From Streptococcus oralis subsp. dentisani (GTDB lineage: Bacteria > Bacillota > Bacilli > Lactobacillales > Streptococcaceae), in contig NZ_CP034442.1 of NCBI RefSeq assembly GCF_007475365.1, positions 186,001 through 250,000 on the forward strand: 64,000 bases of DNA, read 5' to 3'. The notes below the pieces were generated by a model, which worked only from the letters and a program-made list of their open reading frames with translations, was not told the origin of the DNA and made no database searches. Positions 42,646 to 53,642 of this stretch are shown piece after piece (positions within the stretch are counted from its first letter, which is position 1; each line of letters opens with the position of its first letter). The position numbers and the translations under genes were made by a program.

Positions 42646-43131
42646 ATGAAGACATTTCTCGTGAAACAAAAGTTTCGTCTTGGGGGCGAACGCTTCGATA
42701 TCAAGGATGATAGAGGAGTAGTGAACTATCAGGTGGAGGGATCTTTCTTCCAAATTCCTAAGACCTTTACCATCTATGACGCCTATGGTGAGCAAGTCAG
42801 TGAGATTAGTAAAGAATTTTTCACCTTGCTTCCTCGCTTTACTATCCAGTTACGAAACGGTTCAAATTTCGTCATTCGTAAGAAGTTGACCTTCTGGCGT
42901 GATAAGTATGAGTTTGATAATCTGGGACTTCGTATCGAGGGCAATATCTGGGATTTGAATTTCAAATTGCTGGATGACCGAGATCAGCTTGTCGCCGAGA
43001 TTCGGAAAGAGATTTTCCATTTAACATCAACTTACAACGTAACCGTCTACGAAGACTCTTATGCAGACCTAGTCATTTCCCTCTGTGTCGCAATTGACTA
43101 TGTGGAAATGCTGGAAAGCCAATCAAATTAA
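42646..43131 (+). CDS. LURP-one-related/Tubby-like-fold protein
   Basis: 161 aa from ATG 42646, preceded by TTGGAGGTG; four earlier in-frame codons are discounted. Soluble beta-rich protein with the LURP-one pattern of repeated strands (FDIKDDRGVVNYQVEGSFF near 21-39, YEFDNLGLRIEGNIWDLNF near 88-106, KLLDDRDQLVAEIRKE near 108-123). Family members resemble the Tubby C-terminal and phospholipid scramblase fold; bacterial function is unknown. It lies between the T-box and alaS, so its expression should rise when alanine is short. Confidence 0.8.
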   Translation: MKTFLVKQKFRLGGERFDIKDDRGVVNYQVEGSFFQIPKTFTIYDAYGEQVSEISKEFFTLLPRFTIQLRNGSNFVIRKKLTFWRDKYEFDNLGLRIEGNIWDLNFKLLDDRDQLVAEIRKEIFHLTSTYNVTVYEDSYADLVISLCVAIDYVEMLESQSN

Positions 43132-43152
43132 ACAAGTAAATAAGGAGATATT

Positions 43153-45771
43153 ATGAAACAACTATCTAGTGCTCAAGTTCGCCAAATGTGGCTTGATTTC
43201 TGGGCAAGCAAAGGCCACTCTGTAGAACCATCAGTGAGTTTGGTTCCAGTAAACGATCCAACTCTTTTGTGGATCAACTCTGGGGTAGCAACCCTTAAGA
43301 AATATTTTGACGGAACCATCATTCCTGAAAATCCACGTATTACCAATGCGCAAAAAGCCATCCGTACCAACGATATTGAAAACGTAGGGAAGACTGCACG
43401 TCACCATACCATGTTTGAAATGTTGGGGAACTTCTCAATCGGGGATTATTTCCGTGATGAGGCTATCACTTGGGCTTACGAGCTTTTGACAAGCCCTGAA
43501 TGGTTTGATTTCCCTGCTGAAAAACTCTACATGACCTACTATCCAGAAGATAAGGATTCTTACAACCGTTGGATTGAAGTAGGAGTAGACCCAAGTCACT
43601 TGATTCCAATCGAGGACAACTTCTGGGAAATCGGTGCGGGACCTTCTGGACCTGATACAGAGATTTTCTTTGACCGTGGAGAAGCTTTTGACCCAGAAAA
43701 TATCGGTCTTCGCCTTCTTGCAGAAGATATCGAAAACGACCGTTACATCGAAATCTGGAACATCGTTTTGTCACAATTTAATGCAGACCCTGCTGTTCCT
43801 CGTAGCGAATACAAGGAATTGCCACACAAGAACATCGATACGGGTGCTGGTTTAGAGCGTTTGGTGGCAGTTATCCAAGGGGCTAAGACCAACTTTGAAA
43901 CGGACCTCTTCATGCCGATTATCCGTGAAGTTGAGAAATTGTCAGGTAAGGTCTACGACCAAGATGGCGACAACATGAGCTTCAAGGTCATTGCTGACCA
44001 TATCCGTTCTCTTTCATTTGCCATCGGTGATGGTGCCCTTCCAGGAAATGAAGGCCGTGGTTATGTCCTTCGTCGTCTCCTCCGTCGTGCTTCCATGCAT
44101 GGTCAAAAATTGGGTATCAATGAGCCTTTCCTTTACAAACTCGTTCCAACTGTTGGAAAAATCATGGAAAGCTACTATCCAGAAGTGCTTGAAAAACGTG
44201 ATTTTATCGAGAAAATCGTTAAGAGCGAGGAAGAGTCATTTGCTCGTACCCTTCACTCAGGTCAACACTTTGCTCAAAGCATCGTAGCAGACTTGAAAGA
44301 AAAAGGTCAAACGGTTATTGCTGGTCAAGATGTCTTCAAACTCTACGATACTTATGGATTTCCAGTGGAGTTGACAGAAGAAATCGCTGAAGAAGTGGGT
44401 ATGACTATAGACCGTGAAGGTTTTGAAGCAGCCATGAAAGAACAGCAAGAACGTGCGCGTGCTTCAGCTGTCAAGGGTGGCTCAATGGGTATGCAAAATG
44501 AAACCCTTCAAAATATCACAGTGGAGAGTGTCTTTAACTATGAAGCATCACAATTGTCTTCTAAATTGGTAGCAATCGTAGCGGACAATGCAGAAGTAGA
44601 AGCTGTTTCTGAAGGAACTGCCTCTCTTATCTTTGCGGAAACGCCATTCTACGCTGAAATGGGTGGACAGGTAGCTGACCACGGACAAATCTTGGACGCT
44701 GCAGGAAACGTCGTGGCTACTGTGACAGATGTTCAAAAGGCACCAAACGGCCAAGCTCTTCATACTGTTGAAGTTCATGCTCCGCTTACTTTGAATGCAG
44801 AATATACTTTGGCAATTGATACTGACCGTCGTCTTCGTGTCATGAAAAACCACACGGCGACTCACTTGCTCCATGCAGCTCTTCACAATATCCTTGGAAG
44901 CCACGCAACTCAAGCAGGTTCACTTAATGAAGTCGAATTCCTCCGCTTTGACTTTACGCACTTCCAAGCTGTGACGGCAGAAGAACTTCGTGCCATTGAA
45001 CAGCAAGTCAATGAGAAAATCTGGGAAGCGATCGCAGTGGAAACTGTTGAGACTGATATTGACACAGCCAAAGAAATGGGAGCTATGGCTCTCTTTGGTG
45101 AGAAATACGGCAAGGAAGTCCGCGTTGTAACCATCGGTGACTACTCTGTGGAACTTTGTGGTGGTACTCACGTTGGCAACACTTCTGAAATTGGACTCTT
45201 CAAGATTGTTAAGGAAGAAGGGATTGGTTCAGGAACTCGCCGTATCTTGGCCGTGACTGGTAAGGAAGCCTTTGAAGCCTACCGTGAACAAGAAGATGCC
45301 CTTAAAGCTGTTGCAGCAACTCTTAAAGCACCTCAACTCAAGGAAGTACCTCACAAGGTTGAAGGACTCCAAGAGCAACTCCGTCAATTACAAAAAGAAA
45401 ATGCAGAATTGAAGGAGAAAGCCGCAGCCGCAGCTGCAGGCGATGTCTTCAAGGACGTGAAGGAAGTTAACGGCCACCGTTACATTGCAAGCCAAGTTTC
45501 TGTATCTGATGCAGGTGCCCTCCGTACCTTTGCGGACAACTGGAAACAAAAAGACTACTCTGATGTCCTTGTTCTTGTCGCAGCTATTGGTGACAAGGTT
45601 AACATCCTTGTTGCAAGCAAGACCAAAGACATCCACGCTGGTAACTTGGTTAAAGAATTGGCTCCAATCGTCGATGGACGTGGTGGTGGAAAACCAGACA
45701 TGGCCATGGCAGGAGGAAGCAACCAAGCGAAAATCCAAGAATTGTTGGATGCAGTAGCAGGTAAATTGTAA
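43153..45771 (+). CDS. alaS: Alanyl-tRNA synthetase
   Basis: 872 aa, full length. Class II catalytic domain at 1-350 ([33 protein letters not shown] near 298-315), editing domain with [12 protein letters not shown] near 565-576 and [16 protein letters not shown] near 665-680, and a C-terminal C-Ala/DHHA1 domain with [12 protein letters not shown] near 840-851, which carries the tRNA-binding glycine motif. It charges tRNA-Ala and clears mischarged Ser and Gly. RBS AAGGAGAT. Downstream of an alanine-specific T-box, in agreement with its function. Confidence 0.98.
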   Translation: MKQLSSAQVRQMWLDFWASKGHSVEPSVSLVPVNDPTLLWINSGVATLKKYFDGTIIPENPRITNAQKAIRTNDIENVGKTARHHTMFEMLGNFSIGDYFRDEAITWAYELLTSPEWFDFPAEKLYMTYYPEDKDSYNRWIEVGVDPSHLIPIEDNFWEIGAGPSGPDTEIFFDRGEAFDPENIGLRLLAEDIENDRYIEIWNIVLSQFNADPAVPRSEYKELPHKNIDTGAGLERLVAVIQGAKTNFETDLFMPIIREVEKLSGKVYDQDGDNMSFKVIADHIRSLSFAIGDGALPGNEGRGYVLRRLLRRASMHGQKLGINEPFLYKLVPTVGKIMESYYPEVLEKRDFIEKIVKSEEESFARTLHSGQHFAQSIVADLKEKGQTVIAGQDVFKLYDTYGFPVELTEEIAEEVGMTIDREGFEAAMKEQQERARASAVKGGSMGMQNETLQNITVESVFNYEASQLSSKLVAIVADNAEVEAVSEGTASLIFAETPFYAEMGGQVADHGQILDAAGNVVATVTDVQKAPNGQALHTVEVHAPLTLNAEYTLAIDTDRRLRVMKNHTATHLLHAALHNILGSHATQAGSLNEVEFLRFDFTHFQAVTAEELRAIEQQVNEKIWEAIAVETVETDIDTAKEMGAMALFGEKYGKEVRVVTIGDYSVELCGGTHVGNTSEIGLFKIVKEEGIGSGTRRILAVTGKEAFEAYREQEDALKAVAATLKAPQLKEVPHKVEGLQEQLRQLQKENAELKEKAAAAAAGDVFKDVKEVNGHRYIASQVSVSDAGALRTFADNWKQKDYSDVLVLVAAIGDKVNILVASKTKDIHAGNLVKELAPIVDGRGGGKPDMAMAGGSNQAKIQELLDAVAGKL

Positions 45772-45782
45772 GAAAACATTTA

Positions 45783-45810
45783 GGATCTATCCACTTGGGT
45801 AGATCTTTTT
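45783..45810 (+). terminator. alaS terminator
   Basis: GATCTATCC/GGGTAGATC stem with ACTT-type loop, then TTTTT. Confidence 0.88.
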
Positions 45811-45820
45811 GCATACACAA

Positions 45821-45848
45821 GAAGCCAAATCCGAGTGGACTTGGCTTA
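45821..45848 (-). terminator. Amylase gene terminator
   Basis: On the minus strand AAGCCAAGTCC / GGATTTGGCTT stem with ACTC loop just after the amylase stop. The following T-tract is weak (CTTGTGT). Confidence 0.6.
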
Positions 45849-45852
45849 GTTT

Positions 45853-47307
45853 TTAGATAGGATTGACTGCCCAGACACTGACTGAACCTGCCGCTACTGG
45901 AAATTCCCCATAACCTTCAGTATTGATCGTAACTTGTCCTTGGTGATTTCCAAGGAGGTCAACAAAGGTTTGGTCAGCCCATTCTTGACCAACAAACATA
46001 GACTTGCTGCTTTCTTGGTCATTTGAAATCAAGACTGCGATTGGGGATTGATTTTCAGCGCCTGAACGAACCCATCCGATACAGTTGGCATCGTCAAAGT
46101 AGTCTGTTTGCTCTCCATAGGCCAAATCTTTTCGAATGGCTAGGAGACGGTCAAGAACTTCTCTGAAATCTTTTTGAGCATATTTCCCTGAAATGCCGTA
46201 ATAGTCTCCATAAAACACACATGGAAGGCCTTGCTCACGAAGAAGAATGAGCGCATAGGCTGCTGGTTTAAACCATTCTTCGACAGTTGATTCGAGTGCT
46301 TGTCCTCTTTGAGTATCATGGTTATCGACAAAGGTTACAGCCTTGTCAGGTTTGAGTTCAACCAGGCTATCTATGAAAATGCCACGAAGGTCATAGTTGG
46401 AACCTGCTCGGCTAGCATCAAAGAGATTTTGGTGAAGACGAACATCCACAAGGTCAAAGCGTTCTTCTGTTTTTTCAAGATAGTCTAAATTGGCTTCCTT
46501 GTCTGGATTCCAAAATTCCGCAAAAACATAGAAATCCTCACCGTATTTTTCCTTCATATCACGGATGAAATTGCACATAAAGAAGGAGTCAATGTGTTTA
46601 ACGGCATCCAAGCGGAATCCTGCCACACCAGTCGTTTCCATGAACCAGTCAGCCCAGTCATAGATGTTTTGGATGACTTCAGGGTGCTTAAAGTCCAAGT
46701 CAGCGTACATGAGATAGTCGTAGTTGCCGTTTTCGTTATCAACCAATTCTTCGTTTGCCCAACCTTTATTGTCCCCTTGAATCAAGTAAATGCCAGACTT
46801 ACGGCGCTTAGCATCGTAATCCGTGCCTGTAAAGTGGTACCAGTGCCATTCAAAGTCATTATAGGTTTTCTGACGTCCATCAAAAGTGAAGTGGGTCCAT
46901 CCGTTGATAGTAAAGGGTTCGCTTAGTTGAACTGTACGGTCATCAGGGTCTACTTCGATAACTTGAAAGGCTTCTAATCTATCTGCTGCAGCCTTGTGAT
47001 TGAGCACCACATCAGCCATAGGTTGGATTCCATGCTCCTTGAGAGTCTGAATCGTTTGAAGATAGTCTTCTTTAAACCCATACTTGGTGCGGACAGTCCC
47101 TTTTTGGTGAAATTCACCTAGGTCAAAAAGATCGTAAACACCATAGCCTACATCTTTTTCGTTGGTTGCCTTGAAGGCAGGTGGCATCCAGACATGGCTG
47201 ATACCAAGGTTTGCTAGATGTTCTGCGTCATCTGCCAATCGTGTCCAGTGTTGTCCGTCGTGGGGCAGATACCACTCAAAGTATTGCATAAGTGTCTGAT
47301 TTTGCAT
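45853..47307 (-). CDS. Intracellular alpha-amylase (GH13)
   Basis: 484 aa without signal peptide, so cytoplasmic; it resembles the AmyS/GH13_5 type enzymes that cut maltodextrins. GH13 catalytic residues sit in recognisable blocks: GFRLDAVKHID (Asp nucleophile, near 233), FYVFAEFWNP (Glu acid/base, near 263) and TFVDNHDTQ (Asp, near 330); MADVVLNHKA is conserved region I. It should degrade imported maltodextrins or stored glycogen. Promoter contains a maltose-regulator-type palindrome. RBS AGAGGAAAA. Confidence 0.95.
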   Translation of the reverse strand: MQNQTLMQYFEWYLPHDGQHWTRLADDAEHLANLGISHVWMPPAFKATNEKDVGYGVYDLFDLGEFHQKGTVRTKYGFKEDYLQTIQTLKEHGIQPMADVVLNHKAAADRLEAFQVIEVDPDDRTVQLSEPFTINGWTHFTFDGRQKTYNDFEWHWYHFTGTDYDAKRRKSGIYLIQGDNKGWANEELVDNENGNYDYLMYADLDFKHPEVIQNIYDWADWFMETTGVAGFRLDAVKHIDSFFMCNFIRDMKEKYGEDFYVFAEFWNPDKEANLDYLEKTEERFDLVDVRLHQNLFDASRAGSNYDLRGIFIDSLVELKPDKAVTFVDNHDTQRGQALESTVEEWFKPAAYALILLREQGLPCVFYGDYYGISGKYAQKDFREVLDRLLAIRKDLAYGEQTDYFDDANCIGWVRSGAENQSPIAVLISNDQESSKSMFVGQEWADQTFVDLLGNHQGQVTINTEGYGEFPVAAGSVSVWAVNPI

Positions 47308-47340
47308 TGTTTTTCCTCTTACTTATCAATGATGTGTTAT

Positions 47341-47378
47341 ATTCTACCATAAAGTCCAGAACTACGCAAACGTTTGCG
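47341..47378 (-). promoter_or_regulatory. Amylase promoter with MalR-type operator
   Basis: Minus strand: -35 TTGCGT (47364-47369), 17-nt spacer, extended -10 TG-G-TAGAAT (TAGAAT at 47341-47346). The perfect palindrome CGCAAACGTTTGCG (47365-47378) covers the -35 box. This is a LacI-family operator close to the MalR sites of streptococci and also close to a cre, so repression relieved by maltose is likely. Confidence 0.8.
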
Positions 47379-47541
47379 CAAGATTCTATACTCATTTCTA
47401 TAAATGTCTATTTTAGAGATTGCTCCCCCTCTCTCTATTGCTGGGAAAAGGGTTCTTAGGACAAAGAATAATATGATTAAACTTTTTTAACAAAACTGAC
47501 ACTTAGTAAACTAAAGTAAAAGTGGACAAGCGGTTTCTTTT

Positions 47542-47570
47542 TTGAGAATTGTCACAAAATTTGCTATAAT
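47542..47570 (+). promoter_or_regulatory. Promoter of the methyltransferase-aro operon, predicted leaderless
   Basis: TTGAGA (47542-47547), 17-nt spacer, extended -10 TG-C-TATAAT (47562-47570). Seven nt separate the -10 box from ATG 47578, so the mRNA should start at the start codon. Confidence 0.75.
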
Positions 47571-47577
47571 AGTAGCT

Positions 47578-48741
47578 ATGAATAGAATTAGGGTCAGCAG
47601 ACGTGTTGAAAAAAAGCTAGCTAAGGGTCTAGTTCTTTTGGAAGCAAGCGATTTAACAGATATTGATCTGACGGATCAGGAAGTAGAAGTTCTTACTCAA
47701 GAAGGGAAGTTTTTAGGGAGTGCCTATCTTTCTCAGCAGAACAAGGGCATTGGCTGGTTCATCAGCAAGGAAAAGGTTGGTTTCAACCAAACCTTCTTTG
47801 AAGCTCTGTTTCGTAAGGCTAAGGAAGCTAGAAATTCTTATTATCAGGATGACTTGACAACTGCCTTTCGTCTCTTTAATCAAGAGGGGGATGGTTTTGG
47901 TGGTCTGACTATTGATCTTTACGGAGATTATGTGGTTTTTTCTTGGTACAACTTTTATGTTTATCAGATTCGTAAGTTGATTATAAAGGCTTTCAAGGAA
48001 GTCTTTCCTGAAGTTTTGGGAGCCTATGAAAAGATTCGTTTTAAAGGTCTAGATTACGAGTCTGCTCATGTTTATGGTGAGAAAGCGCCAGACTACTTTA
48101 CTGTTCTTGAGAATGGCGTACTCTATCAGGTCTTTATGAATGATGGTTTGATGACAGGTATTTTCCTAGATCAGCACGAGGTTCGTGGGAGTTTGGTAGA
48201 TGGTTTAGCCCTGGGTAAATCCTTGCTCAATATGTTTTCCTATACAGCTGCCTTTTCAGTTGCTGCAGCTATGGGAGGCGCGAGTGAGACGACTTCTGTC
48301 GACTTGGCAAAACGGTCGAGAGAGCTGTCAGAAGCTCATTTTCAGGCAAATGGACTTAGCACAGACAACCATCGTTTTATCGTTATGGACGTTTTTGAGT
48401 ATTTCAAGTATGCCAAGCGAAAAGGCTTGACTTACGATGTGATTGTCCTGGATCCGCCTAGCTTTGCTCGCAATAAAAAACAAACTTTTTCTGTAGCTAA
48501 GGACTATCACAAGCTGATTTCCCAAAGTCTAGAGATTTTAAATCCGGGAGGCATTATCATTGCCAGTACCAATGCTGCCAATGTTTCCCGTCAGAAATTT
48601 ACAGAACAAATTGATAAAGGTTTTGCAGGAAGAAGGTATCAAGTCTTAAACAAATACGGACTTCCAGCAGACTTTGCCTATAATAAAAAAGATGAAAGCA
48701 GTAATTACCTTAAGGTGATTAGCATGAAGGTAACTAAATGA
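47578..48741 (+). CDS. Class I rRNA methyltransferase, RlmI-like (PUA plus SAM domain)
   Basis: 387 aa from ATG 47578 (12 codons upstream in frame overlap the promoter). N-terminal PUA-like domain of about 70 residues ([19 protein letters not shown]), an EEHAD-like middle, then a Rossmann methyltransferase domain with [20 protein letters not shown] near 216-235 and catalytic [10 protein letters not shown] near 293-302. The E. coli relative RlmI makes m5C1962 in 23S rRNA; the position here is inferred. Overlaps aroD by 4 nt, so it leads the shikimate operon although functionally unrelated. Confidence 0.88.
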   Translation: MNRIRVSRRVEKKLAKGLVLLEASDLTDIDLTDQEVEVLTQEGKFLGSAYLSQQNKGIGWFISKEKVGFNQTFFEALFRKAKEARNSYYQDDLTTAFRLFNQEGDGFGGLTIDLYGDYVVFSWYNFYVYQIRKLIIKAFKEVFPEVLGAYEKIRFKGLDYESAHVYGEKAPDYFTVLENGVLYQVFMNDGLMTGIFLDQHEVRGSLVDGLALGKSLLNMFSYTAAFSVAAAMGGASETTSVDLAKRSRELSEAHFQANGLSTDNHRFIVMDVFEYFKYAKRKGLTYDVIVLDPPSFARNKKQTFSVAKDYHKLISQSLEILNPGGIIIASTNAANVSRQKFTEQIDKGFAGRRYQVLNKYGLPADFAYNKKDESSNYLKVISMKVTK

Positions 48742-49415
48742 AATTAGTCGTTTCAGTAATGCCAAGAAGTTTAGAAGAAGCGCAAGAACTAGATGCCACT
48801 AGGTATGAAGATGCCGATATCATTGAGTGGCGTGCGGACTTTCTTGCAAAGGACGCTATTTTACAGGTAGCACCTGCTATCTTTGAAAAATTTGCAGGAC
48901 GCGAACTGGTCTTTACCCTTCGGACTCGCGCTGAGGGAGGAGAAATTGAACTTTCCTCAGAAGAGTATGTTCAAATCATCAAGGAAGTGACCCAACTCTA
49001 CCAACCAGACTATGTGGATTTTGAGTATTTCAGCCACAAGGATGTTTTTGAGGAGATGTTGGATTTTCCAAATCTGGTCTTGAGTTATCACAATTTCCAA
49101 GAAACACCTGAAAACATGATGGAAATCTTGTCTGAATTGACCAGCTTGACTCCAAAAGTAGTGAAGGTATCGGTAATGGCAAATACAGCTCAGGATGTTT
49201 TGGATCTGATGAACTATACGCGAGGTTTCAAGACACTCAATCCTGAGCAAGAGTACGTGACTATTTCCATGGGGAAAATTGGCAAGGTTTCTCGTATCAC
49301 TTCAGATGTAACAGGTTCCAGCTGGTCTTTTGCTAGTATGGATGCAGTCAGTGCGCCGGGTCAGATTTCCCTATCAAGTATGAAAAAAATCAGGGAGATT
49401 TTGGATGAGGCTTGA
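48738..49415 (+). CDS. aroD: 3-dehydroquinate dehydratase, type I (AroD)
   Basis: 225 aa, ATGA overlap with the upstream gene. Third step of the shikimate pathway via a Schiff base. [10 protein letters not shown] near 29-38 and [12 protein letters not shown] near 111-122 (catalytic His) and [10 protein letters not shown] near 138-147 (Schiff-base Lys) are present, and the C-terminal APGQISL loop is intact. It overlaps aroE by 11 nt. Confidence 0.97.
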   Translation: MKLVVSVMPRSLEEAQELDATRYEDADIIEWRADFLAKDAILQVAPAIFEKFAGRELVFTLRTRAEGGEIELSSEEYVQIIKEVTQLYQPDYVDFEYFSHKDVFEEMLDFPNLVLSYHNFQETPENMMEILSELTSLTPKVVKVSVMANTAQDVLDLMNYTRGFKTLNPEQEYVTISMGKIGKVSRITSDVTGSSWSFASMDAVSAPGQISLSSMKKIREILDEA

Positions 49416-50259
49416 TGGCTATACACGTATGGCAGCTGTTGTTGCAAATCCCATCAAACACTCTATTTCACCCTTCATCCATAATAAGGCCTTTGAGGCG
49501 ACAGCTGCCAATGGTGTCTATGTAGCTTGGGAGATTGAAGCGGGTGATCTGGCAGAAACAATCGCCAATATTCGCCGTTATCAGATGTTTGGCATCAACC
49601 TGTCCATGCCTTACAAGGAGCAAGTGATTCCTTATCTGGATGAGTTGAGTGATGAGGCTCGTTTGATTGGGGCGGTCAACACAGTTGTTAATCAAGACGG
49701 AACGTTAATTGGATATAATACAGATGGCAAGGGATTTTTTAAGAGCTTGCCTTCTTTTGCAATCTCGGATAAGAAAATGACCATTCTGGGAGCAGGTGGT
49801 GCGGCTAAGTCCATTTTGGCTCAGGCTATTTTGGATGGCGCCAGTCAGATTTCAGTCTTTGTTCGTTCAGTTTCCATGGAAAAAACAAGACCTTATCTGG
49901 ACAAGTTACAGAAGCAAACAGGCTTTAAAGTGGACTTGTATGCTTTAGAAGATGTTTCTAAACTGCAAGCAAGGATTGCCGAGTCGGACTTATTAGTCAA
50001 TGCTACTAGTGTTGGGATGGATGGCCAGTCGTTCCCAGTTCCAGAAAGCATCAATTTACCAGAGAATCTCTTGGTTGCAGATATCATTTACCAACCCTTT
50101 GAGACGCCATTTTTGAAATGGGCTAGAAGTCAGGGCAATCCAGCTGTCAATGGTCTGGGAATGTTGCTCTATCAGGCTGCTGAAGCTTTTCAACTGTGGA
50201 CAGGTAAAGAAATGCCGACAGATCAGATTTGGCAGTCCTTAACAGAAAAATACCAATAA
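49405..50259 (+). CDS. aroE: Shikimate dehydrogenase (AroE)
   Basis: 284 aa, starting within aroD. NADPH-dependent reduction of 3-dehydroshikimate. Substrate site [16 protein letters not shown] near 14-29 and NLSMPYKEQ (catalytic Lys) near 65-73, NTDGKGF near 105, and the dinucleotide motif [11 protein letters not shown] near 127-137. Length usual for the family. Confidence 0.97.
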   Translation: MRLDGYTRMAAVVANPIKHSISPFIHNKAFEATAANGVYVAWEIEAGDLAETIANIRRYQMFGINLSMPYKEQVIPYLDELSDEARLIGAVNTVVNQDGTLIGYNTDGKGFFKSLPSFAISDKKMTILGAGGAAKSILAQAILDGASQISVFVRSVSMEKTRPYLDKLQKQTGFKVDLYALEDVSKLQARIAESDLLVNATSVGMDGQSFPVPESINLPENLLVADIIYQPFETPFLKWARSQGNPAVNGLGMLLYQAAEAFQLWTGKEMPTDQIWQSLTEKYQ

Positions 50260-50275
50260 AAAAGGAGACCCTACT

Positions 50276-51343
50276 ATGAAAATCAGAATCGATATTCCGC
50301 ATCATCCTTATGATATTCAGATTGAAAAAGGTTGTCTGGCCCAGGCTGGTCAATGGTTGCGAGAACTTTGGCAACCACAAAAAGTAGTCATTGTGACAGA
50401 TAACCATGTAGCTTCTCTCTATGCAGAGAAGGTCAAGCTCAGCCTAGAAGATGCTGGTTTTCAGGTAGCCGTTTTTGATTTCTTAGAAGGCGAAGAAAGA
50501 AAGAATTTAACAACTGTTCAGAAAGTCTATGAATTCCTAGTCAAGCAAGGACTGACTCGTAGCGATGGGATTGTGGCTCTTGGCGGTGGTGTTGTTGGGG
50601 ACCTGGCTGGTTTCGTAGCCTCTACCTATATGCGGGGCATTCACTTTGTTCAGATACCGACCAGTCTGACAGCTCAGGTTGATTCTTCTATCGGTGGTAA
50701 GACAGGCGTTAACACTCCATTTGCTAAGAATATGGTGGGGACTTTTGCCCAACCAGATGGGGTTCTGATTGACCCGCTTGTCCTTGAAACACTCGGAAAA
50801 AGAGAGTTGATTGAAGGGATGGGTGAGGTTATCAAGTACGGCTTGATTGAGGATCCAAAACTGTGGGCTCTCTTGACGGAGCTAGATGGTTCTGTAGAGA
50901 GCATTCTGGAACATGCAGAGACTTTGATTGAACATTCTTGTCAAGTTAAGCGCAAGATGGTGGTTGAGGATGAGTTGGACAATGGTGTTCGCCTTTACCT
51001 AAATTTTGGGCACACTATTGGTCATGCTATCGAAGCGACTGCCGGTTATGGCAAGGTTATGCATGGTGAGGCTGTGGCCATGGGAATGGTGCAGATTTCC
51101 AAGGTTGCTGAGAAAAAAGGCCTTATGCCAGAAGGAATGACCCAATCTATCAAAGATATGTGCCAGAAGTTTGGTTTGCCTGTTGAGTACGAAAACTGGG
51201 ATGTAGACAACCTTTATCAAGCTCTTACTCATGACAAGAAGGCGCGTGGGAATACCTTGAAATTGGTCTTGGTACCAGAGCTTGGTTCAGCGACCATTCA
51301 CCCAGTTTCTCTGGAAGAGATGAAAGACTACTTGGTAAAATAA
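50276..51343 (+). CDS. aroB: 3-dehydroquinate synthase (AroB)
   Basis: 355 aa, ATG after AAAGGAGACC. NAD- and metal-dependent second step of the shikimate pathway. [19 protein letters not shown] near 103-121, [19 protein letters not shown] near 127-145 and the metal-ligand region [11 protein letters not shown] near 243-253 with HGEAVAMGM are all intact. Confidence 0.97.
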   Translation: MKIRIDIPHHPYDIQIEKGCLAQAGQWLRELWQPQKVVIVTDNHVASLYAEKVKLSLEDAGFQVAVFDFLEGEERKNLTTVQKVYEFLVKQGLTRSDGIVALGGGVVGDLAGFVASTYMRGIHFVQIPTSLTAQVDSSIGGKTGVNTPFAKNMVGTFAQPDGVLIDPLVLETLGKRELIEGMGEVIKYGLIEDPKLWALLTELDGSVESILEHAETLIEHSCQVKRKMVVEDELDNGVRLYLNFGHTIGHAIEATAGYGKVMHGEAVAMGMVQISKVAEKKGLMPEGMTQSIKDMCQKFGLPVEYENWDVDNLYQALTHDKKARGNTLKLVLVPELGSATIHPVSLEEMKDYLVK

Positions 51344-51352
51344 GGAGAACGT

Positions 51353-52519
51353 ATGAGATATTTAACTGCAGGAGAATCACACGGCCCCCGTTTGACGGCT
51401 ATTATTGAAGGAATTCCAGCGGGCCTTCCTTTAACAGTAGAGGACATCAATGAGGATCTGAAACGCCGTCAGGGTGGCTACGGTCGCGGTGGTCGTATGA
51501 AGATTGAGAGTGATCAGGTTGTCTTTACATCGGGTGTTCGTCACGGGAAGACGACAGGGGCTCCCATTACCATGGATGTTATCAATAAGGACCACCAGAA
51601 ATGGCTGGACATCATGTCTGCTGAGGACATTGAAGACCGTCTTAAAAGCAAGCGAAAAATCACCCATCCACGTCCAGGTCATGCCGATTTGGTTGGGGGA
51701 ATCAAGTACCGTTTTGATGACTTGCGAAATTCTTTGGAGCGTTCATCAGCTCGTGAAACAACTATGCGGGTGGCAGTCGGGGCAGTAGCTAAACGTCTCT
51801 TAGCTGAGCTGGATATAGAGATTGCCAACCATGTCGTGGTCTTTGGTGGCAAGGAAATCGATGTACCTGAAAATCTGACAGTTGCGGAGATTAAGGAACG
51901 AGCTGCCCAGTCTGAAGTTTCTATTGTCAACCAAGACCGTGAACAAGAAATCAAGGACTATATTGACCAAATCAAACGTGACGGCGATACCATCGGTGGG
52001 GTTGTCGAAACGGTCGTTGGAGGTGTTCCAGTCGGCCTCGGTTCCTATGTTCAATGGGACAGAAAATTGGATGCGCGATTGGCCCAAGCAGTTGTCTCTA
52101 TCAATGCCTTTAAAGGGGTGGAATTTGGTCTCGGCTTTGAAGCTGGTTACCGCAAAGGCAGCCAAGTCATGGACGAAATTCTCTGGTCTAAAGAAGAGGG
52201 CTATACTCGCCGCACCAATAATCTGGGTGGTTTCGAAGGTGGTATGACCAATGGGCAACCCATTGTTGTTCGTGGCGTCATGAAACCTATTCCAACTCTT
52301 TATAAACCACTTATGAGTGTGGATATCGAAACCCATGAACCTTACAAGGCAACCGTGGAGAGAAGTGATCCGACCGCTCTTCCAGCAGCAGGTGTGGTCA
52401 TGGAAGCCGTTGTAGCAACGGTTCTAGCACAAGAAATCCTTGAAAAATTCTCATCAGATAATCTTGAGGAATTAAAAGAAGCGGTAGCTAAACACCGAGA
52501 CTATACAAAGAACTATTAA
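51353..52519 (+). CDS. aroC: Chorismate synthase (AroC)
   Basis: 388 aa, ATG after AAGGAGAAC. Flavin-dependent last step to chorismate. Signatures [20 protein letters not shown] near 7-26, [14 protein letters not shown] near 129-142 and [17 protein letters not shown] near 335-351. Normal Firmicute length, no gaps. Confidence 0.98.
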   Translation: MRYLTAGESHGPRLTAIIEGIPAGLPLTVEDINEDLKRRQGGYGRGGRMKIESDQVVFTSGVRHGKTTGAPITMDVINKDHQKWLDIMSAEDIEDRLKSKRKITHPRPGHADLVGGIKYRFDDLRNSLERSSARETTMRVAVGAVAKRLLAELDIEIANHVVVFGGKEIDVPENLTVAEIKERAAQSEVSIVNQDREQEIKDYIDQIKRDGDTIGGVVETVVGGVPVGLGSYVQWDRKLDARLAQAVVSINAFKGVEFGLGFEAGYRKGSQVMDEILWSKEEGYTRRTNNLGGFEGGMTNGQPIVVRGVMKPIPTLYKPLMSVDIETHEPYKATVERSDPTALPAAGVVMEAVVATVLAQEILEKFSSDNLEELKEAVAKHRDYTKNY

Positions 52520-52528
52520 GGAGTCCTT

Positions 52529-53632
52529 ATGGCAAAAACAATCTATATCGCAGGTCTCGGTTTGATTGGTGCTTCGATGGCACTCGGTATCAAGCGCGAT
52601 CATCCTGATTATGAAATTTTAGGTTATAATCGCAGTCAGGCTTCGAGAGATATTGCCTTGAAAAAAGGCATGATAGACCGTGCGACGGATGATTTTGCCA
52701 GTTTCGCTCCCCTAGCAGATGTCATCATCCTGACCTTGCCAATCAAACAGACCATTGCTTTTATTAAGGAGCTGGCAGATTTAGATTTGAAAGAAGGCGT
52801 CATTATCTCGGATGCCGGTTCGACCAAGTCAGACATTGTGGATGCGGCGGAGCAGTATTTGGCTGGCAAGATGGTTCGCTTTGTCGGGGCTCATCCTATG
52901 GCTGGTAGCCACAAAACAGGGGCTGCCTCTGCGGATGTTAATCTTTTTGAAAATGCCTACTATATCTTTACGCCATCGAGTTTGACTAGTCCAGATACGC
53001 TTGAGGAAATGAAGGACCTACTGTCTGGTCTTCATGCTCGCTTTATCGAGATTGATGCCAAGGAGCACGATCGGGTGACTTCACAGATTAGCCATTTTCC
53101 CCATATCTTGGCATCGGGTCTCATGGAGCAAACAGCAGTCTATGCAAGAGAACATGAGATGACAAGGCGCTTTGCGGCGGGTGGTTTTCGAGATATGACC
53201 CGGATTGCAGAGAGTGAACCAGGTATGTGGACTTCCATTCTCTTGTCCAATCGCGAGGCCATCATAGAGCGGATTGAGGATTTCAAGGAACGCTTAGATG
53301 GGATTGGTCAGGCTATTAGCAAGGGGGAAGAAGAGCAGATTTGGAACTTTTTCAACCAAGCGCGTGAGCAACGTCAGGCCATGGAAATTCATAAACGTGG
53401 TGGTGTGGATAGTTCTTATGACCTCTATGTCGATGTTCCCGATGAAGAAGATGTTATCTTGCAAATTTTGGAATTGCTAAGAGGAACTTCTTTGGTTAAT
53501 ATCCACATCAACGAAGAAAACCGTGAGGATGTTCACGGGATTCTACAAATTTCATTTAAAAATGCTCAAGATTTAGAACGAGCTGAGCGCTTAATTACAG
53601 AAAATACGGACTACACAGTCGTCATCAAATAA
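52529..53632 (+). CDS. tyrA: Prephenate dehydrogenase (TyrA)
   Basis: 367 aa, ATG after AAGGAGTCC. NAD-binding [15 protein letters not shown] near 8-22, catalytic-site [13 protein letters not shown] near 120-132 with the essential His, and a C-terminal ACT-like regulatory domain from about 295 ([20 protein letters not shown]), the likely site of tyrosine feedback. Makes 4-hydroxyphenylpyruvate. Confidence 0.96.
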   Translation: MAKTIYIAGLGLIGASMALGIKRDHPDYEILGYNRSQASRDIALKKGMIDRATDDFASFAPLADVIILTLPIKQTIAFIKELADLDLKEGVIISDAGSTKSDIVDAAEQYLAGKMVRFVGAHPMAGSHKTGAASADVNLFENAYYIFTPSSLTSPDTLEEMKDLLSGLHARFIEIDAKEHDRVTSQISHFPHILASGLMEQTAVYAREHEMTRRFAAGGFRDMTRIAESEPGMWTSILLSNREAIIERIEDFKERLDGIGQAISKGEEEQIWNFFNQAREQRQAMEIHKRGGVDSSYDLYVDVPDEEDVILQILELLRGTSLVNIHINEENREDVHGILQISFKNAQDLERAERLITENTDYTVVIK

Positions 53633-53642
53633 GGAGAAAATC

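Noticed and set aside
44910-45171. Minus-strand open frames inside alaS, and similar shadow frames in aroC, pstB, amylase and rsmF genes
   Set aside because: No ribosome binding sites, no recognisable protein features, and they lie wholly within strongly supported genes on the other strand.
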